DNA of 64,000 nucleotides, from contig JAJFZO010000230.1 in NCBI GenBank assembly GCA_021397835.1, positions 8,225,707-8,289,706 of the forward strand, read 5' to 3'. The notes beneath the pieces were generated by a model. The model ran no database searches and was not told where the DNA came from. It saw only the letters and a list, made by a program, of their open reading frames with translations. Each line of letters starts with the position of its first letter. Position 1 is the stretch's first letter. The DNA is from Moringa oleifera (Eukaryota > Streptophyta > Magnoliopsida > Brassicales > Moringaceae). Positions 36,710 through 50,400 of the stretch are shown here, piece after piece. The position numbers and the translations under genes are program-made.

Positions 36710-39700
36710 TCATAGATGAATAAGACTTGGCTTCAATACCCCTGGATGCAGGTTCTCCTGATCTGAACAATGACTACTCCCAGCATCATATGATTCATGA
36801 GGAAACTGGCAATAGGCAGCATGCAACTGTTGGTATACCTCTTCCAACTTCCCCGACTGCTCATCTTGACCATCCATCTCTATAAGTACCTGCAAGAAGC
36901 CAAATCGTCAAACTCTACACGCAAAGCTCCAATCCATCCCAACTGGGGCTGGAGGAGGGAAGGAGAGAGAGAGGTTAGAGGAGTTCATTTCAATGCTTAC
37001 CTGAGCAGCATTCTTCTTAAAAATTGGGAAAAATCTCTTCATGCAATACTCATTGAAAAGGACAGTGCAAAGAATCAATGGGAAGGTGAAAGCTGAGGCA
37101 ACTGGTGATCGTTTTAATCCAAAGACTCCCAAAGCTATGATTTGTGTCAACAACAATGAAAAGATGGTTGTATTTTGGAAAACAGGCCAGTACCGCCCCC
37201 CAGTCTCGTATTTTGGTACATACACATTGATAACCTAGAAAATACATTTGGAAATTGAAATTAAGTGCATTCCTCAATAGAAACCAGATAACAAGAGGGA
37301 AAAAGAAAACAGGCAACTGGCAGCAAATGAATTTAGTCTACTTTGATCTAAAAGGAAATGAAGTATCCTCTATAAACATGGTTAACTAATACACCCTGAA
37401 ATTGAAGTTTCATTAAGTTAAAGAAAATAAGAATCCAGAAGCACTGACTCAAAAATACACACCTGGTTTCGGTATACTAGGAGGGCAAGGGAAAAGTAAA
37501 CCAGCAAGAAAGGCAATATTAAAGGTGCCATGATTGAATTAGTGAAGCCGAGCAGCCCAAACAGAAGGATTCGCGGAATTTCAGTATGGTATGGAAAGGA
37601 GTAAAGGAAAGTAGATGAATTATCCTTAATTCTGAGTACAAATCTTCTGAACCAGCCGCATATAAGCCCAAAAGGTTGCATGAGTTCACATGACAAACTT
37701 GCCCAACCCGATGTAAAAACATAAGTCATAAAGAAGCTAGCCTGCAGATAATCAAATACGGTAGCTCTATTTAGTATCAGTCAGTCAGCTTAGTATCCAT
37801 AAAGAAATTAAAGAAATGGGGAGGGGAGAGAAAAAAAATTTCATCCAATGAGATCCAATAGGTAAAGGACTCAAAAACTAATCCATCCTAAACCTACTTA
37901 AACATGAAACTCAGTCATCTTTCAAACCTTTGTTTTTAACATGAAAATTCTAGCAAGGAAGAAAATGATGCAAGAGATATTAACCCATGGAGATTTAAAA
38001 ATAAAAAATAAACAATCCACTTATCACTCTAAGAGCATAAGATCTGGACCACATATTTTGTAAGCTAAGATCCTGAGAATATGACAAAAATATGAAACAG
38101 AATATCAGGCTTACATCAAATTACCTGGGTTGGTATCGCTTTGGCAAGTTGTGTAGGTAGATCTCTAAAACTTGAGAAGACACTCAGTTGCCTAATAACA
38201 GACCCTGATAGAATATTAACAAAGAAAACATTCCACACTGTGAAGTATAAAATCTTGATGCATGCGCTCTTTTTCCGTCCACTGCGTGAAGTAGAACCTT
38301 CCACTGCTGACAATAACATCATTGTTGGTGGAACAATATACAAAAAGAGCATCAAAATCACACTTGGCAGGTAACCTGTTATCAGCTGGCTCATATACTT
38401 CCTGCACAGAATGCAGGGTGAGTTCACAAGCAATTCCACATGCACTTCAGAAATCAGTATCTCCATTTTCTAGCAATAGTTAAAAATTTTGACCTCCGCT
38501 GGACCAGTGGACTTCATGAGATATTAAAATCAGATGCTCAAGATAATACTAAAGTATCAAAAAAAAAAAAAAACTCTAGATAATTGATCAACTCCCAAAA
38601 TAAATAATTAGTAAAATAAGCAAAAACTTTTTCCCTCTTTTAACACACACACACACACATGAGCTATGTCCATATTACTTATAGATAGAATCAAAACTGT
38701 GCAATCTTCGTCACATTAAAACACTCACTTTTCCAAAATTCCACTTAGAAATGGAAATGCTTGTGTTAGCTGAGCTAGTTGAGTCAACCCTTGTATGAAG
38801 GTTACGGGGATAAGGAACACAAACATGAAGACAACTGCACCAAGAAGTGTTGCTACTTTACGGATCCAAAGTTGTCTATATGGTATAGAGAGTTTTGACC
38901 AGTAAACGTCATGTGGTGCAGGAGCTAATTCTGTCACCCATAACATAGGATTTGATGATTGAAGAACCTCTGCAACAACAACGGCATCATAACGAGTCCT
39001 GAAAAAAACAAAAGCAGCTGGGCACTCCTGCATGAAAGACTAGAACGTTTCAGGATATCTGGCAACCATTAACAACTTTGAAGCATCGTAGGCACCTAAA
39101 ACATTGAAAATTTATACACCATGAACAAAGAACAAAACAAAACCTAAAATAAAATTGGTCAGGCAAGCTATCCTTTCATTAATTACAATTATCAGTTGCA
39201 CCATCACTCCAACTAGTTAAGGGAACTGACATAAAAACTATAGACTAAATAATATGGAAGTCAGACACTACAGTTTGTATGTCTCAATTTACGTCAAGAT
39301 TTTCACCTTTTCTATAGCGTTTAAGTCCATCACACCGAGATCCATTTTCCCCTCTGTCTCACTAGGAAGGATCTCAAAGGAATTTGTAGCTCCTCCACAG
39401 AGACTACAGGGTATTAAACCCGGTTTACAATTTGGCTGAGTCATAAGCACCTTGCACATCTTCTCTGCATCATGCTACAAGGAAGAATTTACAGACTCTG
39501 TTAAAAAAATATATATAAGATTAAAAAAAAGAAGGTTGAGAGCGCAAGCCTGTCTTGTATAATATTTTCTCCCCCAAAGAAAATAACAACGATAAAAGGA
39601 AAAGTTCATTTGAAATACTGAAGTCCAGGCAACCAAGCCTTTATAATAACCATCATGGTGAAATTAGCAACTTAATGCAGTGCACAATAATCATCACTGT

Positions 39701-41849
39701 CTAATTCTTGTCACATGTTTTGTTTCCTCCTTAAGCTTTTGTTTAGTCAGTGCCCATCCCAGCTCATAAAGCATGAAATCAATTGATTCTATATGGATAT
39801 CAACAACTCAGTTTTACATTATTTTATTAAAAAAAAGAGAGAGAGAGACACCACCCAGCAGCATCGCTAAAGCTTTATAAACAAATAAATGTGCCTTTTA
39901 CAACAGATAATATTGGGTTGTCCAAAAAAAAAATCACCCATCAAAAATCCAAAATCCTAACAACTTATTGCATTAATACGGTGATACAAGTCGCAAAATT
40001 TAGCATATTAACAGTGAAGCTCTCATATCATCTATTTTGTCCCTAAATAACTCCAGAGAAGAACAAAAATGAATATTATCTGATTTTGTGACAGCAGATT
40101 CAAGTTTTTTTTCCACCTTCAACCAGATAACTGCCTAAACAAATGGATGTGCAGAAACCAAAGCAACCCCAAACTAATGACAACATTATGAGCCATGAGG
40201 TGAAAAAAGAAACACTTGATACAATTGACAATTTGAAAAGAAACAGTGAATTCCTCATGAGCTTATATAACTATCACAAATCACTCAAGGTAGGTGCGCA
40301 CCATCAGCTTCTCGACAGCACCAGAATGGTACACCATTTGGTGTGACAAGTAGCTTGATGCATAATATTTTGTGAAGTATTGTCTCACTGTTTCACTGTA
40401 GGATCGTTCTGGGGACCATGGAATAGAACGGACAAGAACTGTAAAATAACTTGGATTTGGAGGGGATCCAGTAATATGTGCTAGTCTCAACTGAGCAATG
40501 CTTTTACACTCCTGGAGGACGAAAGAAAAAATATGAACAAATAAGTGAAACAAAGATGTTAAGGAAATTAAAAAGAAGCTATAATAAGCAGATAAAGCGT
40601 GTGGTTTCTTATTCCTTACAAAGTACAGTAGGACACAGGCCGCGCAGGATATCACATACAATGCAAGACAATGGGCCCAAAGCCTGAAAAAGATTTCCAA
40701 ACAGTTCATGTCAACAAAGAGCCATAGAACATCTTGCTGAGTGTAAAAGCACAAAGATATGCTTAATATGTACTTTGAAGAAAATCTATAACTCAAAAAT
40801 GGTGCACATCCAAGTTTCCTTTTACATAAATTGCACTTTCTCCATTGTACATGACCACAAAGAGATTATTTAATAAGAAATAGCAAACAATGTCTTCCCC
40901 GAGATGGACCTATCTAAAAATGTACATATCTAGAATCCAAAATGCACATCTAATTCTTACTTGCATTTGTTATCACGAGCATCAAGACAATAGTTTAAAT
41001 AAGAAAGAGCAGAACTATCTTTTTACCATAATGAATTAGATGGATGCATACATTTCACATACACACATGCAAAGCAAACACACCCCAACTGGACAATCTA
41101 GTACATCCATTTTTATACACAGATATCAGCTCATACCATTTTGAACTTTCTTTGACATTCCCAATTGTGAAAACTGCCAGGGACTCTAAATGGATTTCCT
41201 TGTGCTGCATCTCTTGCCCATAATAGTTAATTGGAAGCACAAGAAAAGTGCAAATAACAGCGGCTACAGCTAACACTCTGATACTGTACAAGAAAAAAAA
41301 TAGAACAATGAAAACTTCAGAAAATTAGATAAGCATCAAACTTTAAGTGGAAAAAACATGGATAGATACATGCACCATTTTTATATAAATGTACTTTCAG
41401 GAAGAAAGGTAGATTAAGTCACTTACTAGAGTGTTAGAAAACTTCCATTTAGAATAAGTATGAAAATCAGTAATAAACATTTGCGTACTGGGTTGGTGGA
41501 GTTGTAAAGATCAAACAATTAAGAATTTGAATTTTTCATTCTTAAGATATCTGGCAGGGTTTACCAACCTGAAAACGACCATCCTGAGGAAAACCACAGC
41601 ATCCAGTCCAGCAGTAGCCAATAATTCTTGTTCAGTTGTTTCCCATGCCTTCAGTAACCAACTGGGAGAGGGCACGAATCTTTCCAACCAGAAAGGATCA
41701 TCACACCTTGCTCTTCCAGTTACAATCTTATGCCCAAAGTACACATTAAGATTGCTTGGTTGTTTTCGCAAAATGGAATACAATGACAAAAGCACCACGC
41801 ATATTGCTACGTTGATTCCAGCAGATGTTAAAAGAGCAGAAAGGTCCAT
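36710..41849 (-). CDS. OSCA/CSC1-family hyperosmolality- or stress-gated cation channel (HYP1-like)
   Basis: Ten coding exons, minus strand: 41849-41569, 41283-41137, 40683-40620, 40511-40302, 39474-39307, 39027-38729, 38401-38125, 37741-37463, 37234-37001 and 36889-36710; about 712 aa, all junctions GT-AG and in frame. The N-terminus MDLSALLTSAGINVAICVVL is the classic first helix, followed by LRKQPSN, ERFVPSPSWL and GLDAVVFLR. Further helices are IRVLAVAAVICTFLVLPINYYG and LWAHCLALYVISCAACVLLY. Then comes the cytosolic RRM-like domain (YFTVLVRSIPWSPE; CSLCGGATNSFEIL; ECPAAFVFFRTRYDA; WVTELAPAPHDVYW), and last the multi-helix pore module (KKYMSQLITGYLPSVIL, SACIKILYFTVWNVFFVN, IPRILLFGLLG, VINVYVPKYETGGRYWP). 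The family forms dimeric calcium-permeable mechanosensitive channels in plasma or endomembranes. The tail after KKNAAQ is acidic. A 5' UTR intron upstream of 41849 is likely but not resolved. Confidence 0.93.
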
Positions 41850-43320
41850 TTCACTTCACTTTATCTTGCTTTAATGAATCTCCTTACTGAAGAATACAGA
41901 AAGAGAAGGATATCATGATTTTTTTCAATCAGCTAAAAGTAGACAGATGCTTGAGACACACTGCATTGAAGTGAATTTCATGTGGGTGCAGGTGCTGCAA
42001 AATTCATGCCAATCTGAAATGGTAAAAAGCAGTTTGAAAAAGCAAGATATGCACAATATGCAATATCAATTTTCCATACAACGCTTGCACCTTGAATGTG
42101 GGCCTACACCCAAGCAAAGGCTTGATCTAGATGCTAGAAATTCTTCCAACTACAACACTTCTCTCCAGTAGTTGCAATCTCTGAGTTTAATTATGTAAAA
42201 GTACTGTATGAAATAGAAGGATGAAAGTAAATATTTGGGCGCCACACAAAATTTTTACCATCCATTGCCTTCTTTTTCGATTCAAGTAAACAAAAAACTA
42301 AGCATTAAAATGCACATAATGAATCATAGGAATTTCTGAGAAGAAAAGATAGCAAAGTACAGCATGCAGTAGAATGAATATGAGAATAGTGATAGTTATA
42401 ATGAACATATAAGAGACAGGAGAAAAATTCCTGATCAGTTCCTTATCTTCTAAACCGACACGTGATCATTAGATTCTATCCAATTTTAACATTAAATTTC
42501 ACCTTACAGAAAAGCCATCCTCCCTTGAGGAGCCCATGATCGAGGGTTATCAAACATTACCAACTCAATCACTGACGAATTTATACTTTTCCTCATCTTT
42601 ACATTGAGTATTTGACATGGAAAACTTTAATAACTGCTACATAGAAAGCTCAGAACTTCAAAAAAGAAAGCAAAGAACAAAAAGACGCCCAATAAAATGC
42701 ACGAAAATGAATCAAATAGAAGCACCATTGAACCAAATATTGATTCAGACAAGAAAAAACAAGAAAAAGGGAATGCCAACATGCAAGCTTTTGCATAAAG
42801 AAGGAACAGTCTAATTGAAAGAGAAAAAAGAAAAAACAAGATCAAGAACAGAGAACCTGTGAAAAGAAGTATAATCAGCCTTCATTGCGACTAAAATCAG
42901 GGAATCTGAAGTGATCAACGCGTTAAATAGTGAGGCCCCTCAAAAATGCCAAACGTAGAAGAATTCGAAAACAACTTGTACACCAACCCAACGCTTTGCT
43001 TCCACTCAACTGGAACAGAATAGAATCGATTTGAAGATATGAGAATAAATGAGAAACCCTAACGCTCCACAGAGGTTCTGTGAAAGTTAAACGAAAGGGA
43101 ATTTCGGTACTTCCTGTTGCGATGATCGCACACGCAAGTTTGTGGCTTCTGCTGTGTAACAAAAAAGATCATGAAAAACAGAATGCCAGTTTGCCACGTT
43201 GTCTCTCCATGATGCCGTCGCGATCGCAGTGGAAGCCCCACGTGGCTGGCACGGACCGGACAGTGCGAACATGGGATTGCTTGAACCGCCCTTAACTATC
43301 GTTTTCCTCATAAGAAACTG
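41850..43320 (-). other. Upstream region and probable leader of the OSCA gene
   Basis: No coding sequence recognised. On the minus strand an acceptor-like TTCTTCAG lies about 40 bp before the OSCA ATG, suggesting a leader intron whose first exon would be around 42.9-43.2 kb, where the sequence becomes less AT-rich. The open frames at 42617-43311 on both strands show no family features. Confidence 0.4.
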
Positions 43321-45067
43321 AATCTTTATTTTTGCTCCCTTAATTATTGTGTCTGGCGGTTAGTTTGCTAGTGCACACCGCGGTGCACCATATGGAAGCG
43401 GGCCTAACTCACCTAACCGTTGATTATTAAATTCTGTGGAAATCAACCACAACTTACCTTGAGTGAGAATGGATACATGTTTACCACGTTGAAATTGCTC
43501 GATAGGCGTGGTGACAGCATAAATCATTAGATGATATACTTTCTTATATTTTTTAAATATATTTATTAATTTATAAAAAATAAATATATCAAAAATAAAT
43601 AAAAAAACTCAAAATTTTACACTTAATTTTTAATTTAAATCTTGATATTTTACTGTGATTCAGCATATATTTAAATTTTTCAATTTATTTTAAATTTGTT
43701 TTTGTTTCAAATTATTTTAAAAAATAAAGTTATATTTGTTATTAAAAATAATTTAAATAAATTTCACATTTCATTTTGAATCCACTATTTAAATTTAAAA
43801 AAATTTCAACTCAAGAGATATTTTTTATAAATTAAAAAAATTTAATCATGTAAATTTTTTAAATAATATTTTTAGCATCAAAAAATATCTAAAAACTTTT
43901 ATAATTTAAAATTAAAATTTTTTTTATAAAATTTTTAATTTAAATGTTTTAAATTTTTTAATTTTTATTATAATTTAAATTAAATTAAAAATAATATACA
44001 TAAATAATTTAGTCAATATTTATTTGTTTATGCATGTAAAGAAAGTCACTGTTTTTAGAAATTGATTTTAGGTTTTCTTTGCATTTTTTTTAAAATGAGA
44101 CATCACTTTAAAATAATTAAAATTTTAATTTTATTATGAAAAATTTTATCAAAAAATAGTCTCAAATAAACAATTTTAATTTTGCAAGATAATAAAAATA
44201 GTTTTTGTCAAATAACTCCAAAAAGTGCGGCAAAACCCGACGTGATTTAGATGGATCATGAATAAATTTTATGTTTGGTTTATCAAATGTTGAATGCAAG
44301 TGGGTAAGAGCAGACCTTATTTATTTCGTGGGTTCCGCTTTTTGACGAGAGCTTTATCATATTTGCTTTTATTGCACTATAAATAATTGAGATTATGATA
44401 TATATTTTTTAAAGTTAATATCACATGAAATTTTTGATTATTTTGCTTATCCACAAGACTTTAATTTTAAATTGGCATCTTTATTTTTTGTATATATATC
44501 ATCGTGCAGTTTTATGCCTTTTCAAGATATCATGAGATGGAGACATCCGGTTCTGTTTATGTTCATATGATTTTTATTGATGTTTAAAAAAATAATTAAT
44601 TTTATATTTTATTATATTTATAAAAATTATTTTATTTTATTTTATTTTTAAAAAATAATATTATTTCTAAAAGTATCAATATAAATCAAATCATTTTTAT
44701 TTTGCATTAGATAAATAATATGACTAGATCAACATAATCTTATTCACAGTTGACTAGTAGGCTGGGCTTAAGAGGCCAATATGTTGGGTCTTTTTTCTTC
44801 CTTTTTTTTTTTAATTTCAAATAATGAATTTTATGTTAAAAAGTAAAATTCTAGTAAATGGCCCAAAAGATAAATAATATTTTGAGAAAAAAATTATGAA
44901 ACTATGATTTTATGTGAATTTCAGTGTACATATAATAAATCTCAAAACAATAAAACTATTTATGATTATGAAAAATTTGTTAATTTAAGAATAATGTATC
45001 CTTGGAACCAATTATGCTTTCTATTTTTAATTTTATCAGTAATTTACATATTTCATATATTTACCAA

Positions 45068-45098
<31 letters not shown>

Positions 45099-45483
45099 AT
45101 TACATGAATAGACCGAATCATGTGAGTGCTTTGTCTGGTTTTAACCCAAATCAGGTTCTGCCAATAGCCAATCCAACCTTTTGAGACCACCAAACGTCAC
45201 TGTCTGCAGAGAAAGACATTACTGCTAACTTAACACAATTCTTATTTCCTTCTTCGTCTTCAAAAATAAATTAATAAATAAACAAACAAATGCTTCTCTT
45301 TTTTGTAAGTATTTCAAGCAAGAAATGCTTGCTTACAGTGAAGACAAGGAATGGAACCTTCCTCGAGGGTGGAACCACAAAAAAAACTTGGTACTAAGAA
45401 AACTACAGATGGGTTTTATTGTGTAGTGGTAACTGAAGCTAAGTAGGAATTGTTTAATCAATGCATGAGGAGAAAATTTTGGC
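43321..45483. other. AT-rich spacer
   Basis: About 43540-44250 and 44580-44720 are almost entirely A/T. A TA microsatellite lies at about 45068-45091. The right end includes the 3' UTR of the ACC synthase gene. No gene recognised. Confidence 0.5.
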
Positions 45484-47301
45484 TTACCGTTCTGGTTCGT
45501 GATCGTGGGACGACAATAGCTTGGAAACCCATTTCTGGCTGAAGCTCCTGGGTAGATTGCTCATGCTGTCCTGGCCATGGAATGTCCTGGTTCCTCTGGC
45601 GGCGGAGGCTGCGGTGGAGTCTGCAACGAAGGCTCTGAGGCGTTGCATGGCTACTTGTAGAGTTTCTTCTGACATGTTTGCGAAGCAGACCCTGAACCAG
45701 CCTGGCTCGGTGCAATGGCAGGAAGATCCAGGAGAGATATTCAGCCCAACTTCACAGACAATCTTCTTCCAGAGCTCCTTCTCTGCTTCAAACGTGTAAG
45801 ATTGCAGAAGATGCCGCATGTCGACCCAGCAAAACAAGCCTGCGTTGCTCTCTAAGCACTCTATGCCTGCTCTTCTGAGCCCCGACACCAGCATTTCTCT
45901 CCTGTTCTTCAGCCTCCTCTGGTTCTCCTCCAAGTACTTGCTAGTGAACTTCTCGTCGGCGAGCATGTTTGAGAGCAGGTACTGAGTCTGCGAAGACACG
46001 AGCCCGAAGCTTGACATCTTAGTAGCTGCGGCGACGACTGTTTCATCGTTGGAGTATATCATGCCAACGCGGAACCCCGGCAGGCCCAAGTCCTTTGACA
46101 TGCTGTACACAATATGAATGCGGCTCCACGCATCGGTGTCTTGAAGGCTATTGTCCATCGCAGCCTCTGCGATGCTCACGAATCTAGGCGAGTCGAACAC
46201 AGTTCCTGAATAGATTTCGTCGCCTATTATATGAATCTTTTTCTCGACGGCGAAGGTGATGAGGAGGTTGAGCTCGTCCCTAGTCATGGTCGTGCCTAAA
46301 GGATTCGACGGGTTCGTGATCAGTGCACCTTTAACGTTCAGGTTCAACGTCTGGGCTCGTTGATAGGCTTCTTCCAATGCAGGCTTGGTTATCTTGAAGC
46401 CATTGGAGCTTGAACAGTGAATCGGTACAATTTTAACTCCTGTCCTCCATTTAAGGTCTCTATCAAACCTGTAAAACAAAAGGAAGAAAAACCCATCAAT
46501 CATATTACTTTTCTCGGGGAAAATCCTGTTAATAACAGATTTGGATTAATTGAGAATTAATAATAAAGAAATTATGCAAACTTAACGCACTGATTATAAA
46601 TGCATTACAAGAATTAAGGAGTTAATTTATTTTTTTTTTCAAAGCTTACCCTGGATAGTATGGCGTCGGAAGAAGGAATGCCTCGCCCGGATCGGCGAGA
46701 CAGAACATGAGAGTTTCATTAGCAGAAGTTGAACCAGCGCTGAGGACGAGCTTGTTTGGATCAAACTTCACTTTGTATCCTCTTATCTTCTCGATGAACT
46801 CCACAAGCACCTGCATAGTCGCATGCACAGTTTCAGGCTTAGATACTAAACAAGGTTTGACGAGAAACCAGGTTCCAGATTCACTTAAATATTCGAATTC
46901 TTACTTTCTTGAAGGCTGGCAAGCCATGGTAGTCTTGAAAGAGAGCTAATTCTCTGAACACTGACTCTCCGTTCTTCTTCAGCCCCAACACGTCCGGGTT
47001 GCTCGCGAGATACGATTCCAGGAGGTCGAAAGAAAGCTGCAAGAAATTAAAGCACCAATAATCACACAATTAATTAAGGGGCTTCAAACTGTAGTTTTAA
47101 AGATAATTAACCAAAAATTCAGTTCTTGCTCTCATTAAGCATGCAAGTTCTCACCTGATTCTCCGCAAGTCCCATCTGAATGATACCAATCGGGTTTCGG
47201 GTTTCATGGTACGGATTCTGCTCGTACTCTTCCCACCCGAGAAAGTACGATGAGTCTTGTCCATGAGAATCGCAGCTGGCTTTCTTCGACAACATTTTCA
47301 T
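45484..47301 (-). CDS. ACS: 1-aminocyclopropane-1-carboxylate synthase (ACC synthase)
   Basis: Four exons on the minus strand, 47301-47155, 47036-46905, 46810-46650 and 46468-45484; 474 aa. A second ATG two codons in (47295) is an equally possible start. This PLP enzyme converts S-adenosylmethionine to ACC, the committed ethylene step, in the cytosol. Family boxes are intact: [62 protein letters not shown], the PLP-lysine box [26 protein letters not shown], and the substrate-carboxylate Arg in WFRVCFANM. The C-terminal extension is short and ends [17 protein letters not shown]. The WV- and acidic/Arg end resemble the degradation (TOE) signal of type II ACSs, but the usual R-[VL]-S-F core is replaced by K-L-L-S-S. 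I place it as type II or type II-like. A TATA box lies about 150 bp upstream. Confidence 0.95.
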
Positions 47302-47447
47302 GGCTTCTTTTTCTTCCTACGTAGAACTATACCCGTAACAGTGATGGCAGAGAACGAGAAAGAGAGCGATCGAGCGAGAGAGAGAGAGATTTGGTTTTTA
47401 CTTTTGTATGCTGGGGTGTTTCTGCAATGGCGGAACTGACACGAGAG

Positions 47448-47456
47448 TTTATATAG
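47448..47456 (-). promoter_or_regulatory. TATA box of the ACC synthase gene
   Basis: Minus-strand CTATATAAA about 150 bp upstream of the start codon, within GA/CT-rich leader sequence. Position and sequence suit a core promoter. Confidence 0.6.
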
Positions 47457-50400
47457 AGAGTTGTTGAAGGAAGAAGATGACCTGCGCAGACACAGCTCCG
47501 ACATTATGAATTACTGAATTGACGGTGCTGATTCTTTTGACCCACGAGAGCCTCGTATTGCTGCTGCTGAAAAGGCTGTAGTATTGTTTTCTTCTCTGCT
47601 TTTCTTTCCTTTCTGTTTCCTTTCTATAATTTCAATTGTTTTTTTTTCTAATCATTATTATACTTTCAGATATTACCAATATGACTAATGGATCCATTAA
47701 GTGTCATTTTCTCCAAACCTTTTCCTTGAAAACTCATCCTATCCTAACTAAAGATTTACATATTAATTACTTTATTTAAAAAATATTTTTGCAATTTATT
47801 TATTTTAAAAAATAAATAAAAACAAAACATTTTTATGCTTTCATTCTATAAATAAAAAAGATTTACAGTAGGAGATTTTGAGCAGAAAGTAGGAATTTCT
47901 TGTTTCCTGCAAGGAACGAATTAAATGAGAAAACAGAAAAATCAAAAGAGAGGAAAAATACACAAAGAGTCATGACTTTTTGTGTTCTTTTCTAATTTTT
48001 AATTATTATTAAATAGTCAAAGATATTTTTTGAATTTTTTAAAATTAGAAACAATCATTTTATTAACGTTCATTATTTTTCACATTGAGATTAAATTTTT
48101 TTCGTCTAAAATTAACAGAAAATTTTAATTCATAACTAAAACTCGCAATTACAATAACAAAATATCAAGACTTTTTATTTGTAATAAAATAAATAATTAA
48201 AGTTATTAGTTATTTATTTATTCTTATATTAATACAATAATTTATATAAATATTATTTTAGTTTTAATTCAAAAATCATTGCACATCAAATAATAAAAAA
48301 TTAATTTTAATTTAATCTGATAATTAAAAAAACTATTGTATAATCATATTAAACGTAACACTTTAATACATTAAAAGATTCTTCAGTATAGAAGTTCAGT
48401 CACCGACATGCTGATGTCATCAAGCATGGACTGAATGGGGTAGTGTATGCTAGCACTCACATACATTGACTTTCTAAATAAAATTTAATATTAATTAGTG
48501 ATGCAATTTTTTTTTTGTATTTAATTAGATATCCGATAAAATAATTAATCCGATGCGCTCTTATAATCGCAGAAACGTCGTCATCATGAAAGCTAGGTGA
48601 CAGTGGATATATCTACTGTAGTTCTCTCCCTCCGTGGCAGCAAGCTTTACGTCACCACCTTTGAAAGAAAGGACGTAAACTTTCACAGCAGCTTCTTAAG
48701 ACGTGACGTAGTCAACCGTCAGCATTAAAAGTAGTAAATAAGATTATGAGTATTTTATAAAATATTATTTATTTGATCATACTATATAATTTTATTTTAT
48801 TATAAAATTATATTTCTAAATATTTAATTTAATTTTATCATTTTAAATTTTAATTTAGTTTAATTTAGATTTTAATTTGAATATTTATTAAAAAATTAAT
48901 AATATTTTTATAATTAAAATATTTAAATAAAATTTACACTCTATTTTAAATTTATTCATTAAAATTGAATAATTTTAAATACACAAAAAATTTATAAAAT
49001 TTTTAAAATTTTGATAGTGTAAGTTTTATTAATAATTTGTGATATATTTATTTGCAGTCACTTAAAATTTTAAGTTCAAATTTATTTTATAAAATGTTTA
49101 ATTTAAATATTTTTAATTTTGAAATTTTTAATAAAATTCAGTTAAAATTTAAATTAAATTGCATAAAATTTAAATTTTCTATTTAAATTTTATTTTTTAA
49201 TATAAAAATATAATTATAATATAAAAATAATAAATAAAAATTAATTACAATCATTAATTTTTGTATGCAAAAACCATTCAAGTTTCATGAGCCGATCCAT
49301 GATCCATGGACCACCAAGCTAAATTGTTAGAACGGGTCCAAAATGACCAGGGAGAGTCCTGATCATTATTGGGTATTCGCCACGTGGCCTGATTTCAACA
49401 TAGGATAAACCAAGTTGGTACGTGGACCACATGATATATTGCTAACGTGGGTCAATGAAATCCCGAAAAAGTGCCAGTTCGGACCCAAGAGCCTGCCCCC
49501 TGACCCCTGACCCCTGGTCCGACCGAGCCAGAACTCCACCGTTCTGTTATTGTCGGCCATCTTCCCTTTGTCCCCCAACATTTCTACCTGCTTGTACCAA
49601 GTAAATTCCCAAAACCAGCCATTTCCCTTTCCAAATAAATAATCGCAGAAGAATTTCTGTTGTTCGTATTATACCCGACGAGAAATTCCTCCTCTCAACC
49701 AATCACGTGACACCAACAATACTTTGTTCAAAGATCTTTAGATACTTGCTTTTTTAAAATTTTAAAATAAATATTAAAATATCATGTATTATTCAAATAT
49801 TTTTATTAATTTTTAAATCAATTTTATACATAAAAATTAATTTAATTTAAATGGATCATTATTTTAATTTTTAATAGATAATTTAAATCAACAATTAGGT
49901 ATAATATCTTTTATTAATTTTTAAAATTTTACTAAATATATTTTAATTTTTAATTTTTCTATGATAAATTTTAAGTTAAAATTTATTGTACAATATTTAT
50001 AATTTTTAAATAATTTTTTTAAAAAATAAAATATAATTTATAATGGCTAAAAGTGCATTTTATAAAATTGGTGATTACAAATATTAATAATATAATTTTT
50101 TATATTTAGCTTGAATTTTAAAAAATTATGATTATTTTACTATAAATTTATTTTTTAATCATTTAAAAAAAATTTAACATTATTTTGCTGTAAATTCATG
50201 CAAATAAAATTCTTTAAAAATGATCAACGTGCATAATTTAAGACAAACCATGATCAATGCGAATCATGAGCTGCTGTCACTGTAAGTCACGCTCTATAAC
50301 GATCTCTATCAATTCGGTCTTGTTCTAATTTCGTCTTGCAAAATTCAGACTTTTCGCTAATTTCCAGATGGCAACACGAGAAGCATTTTGCTCGAGCAAA

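Noticed and set aside
45521..45799. Plus-strand open frame opposite the ACC synthase last exon
   Set aside because: Antisense shadow of a well-conserved exon.
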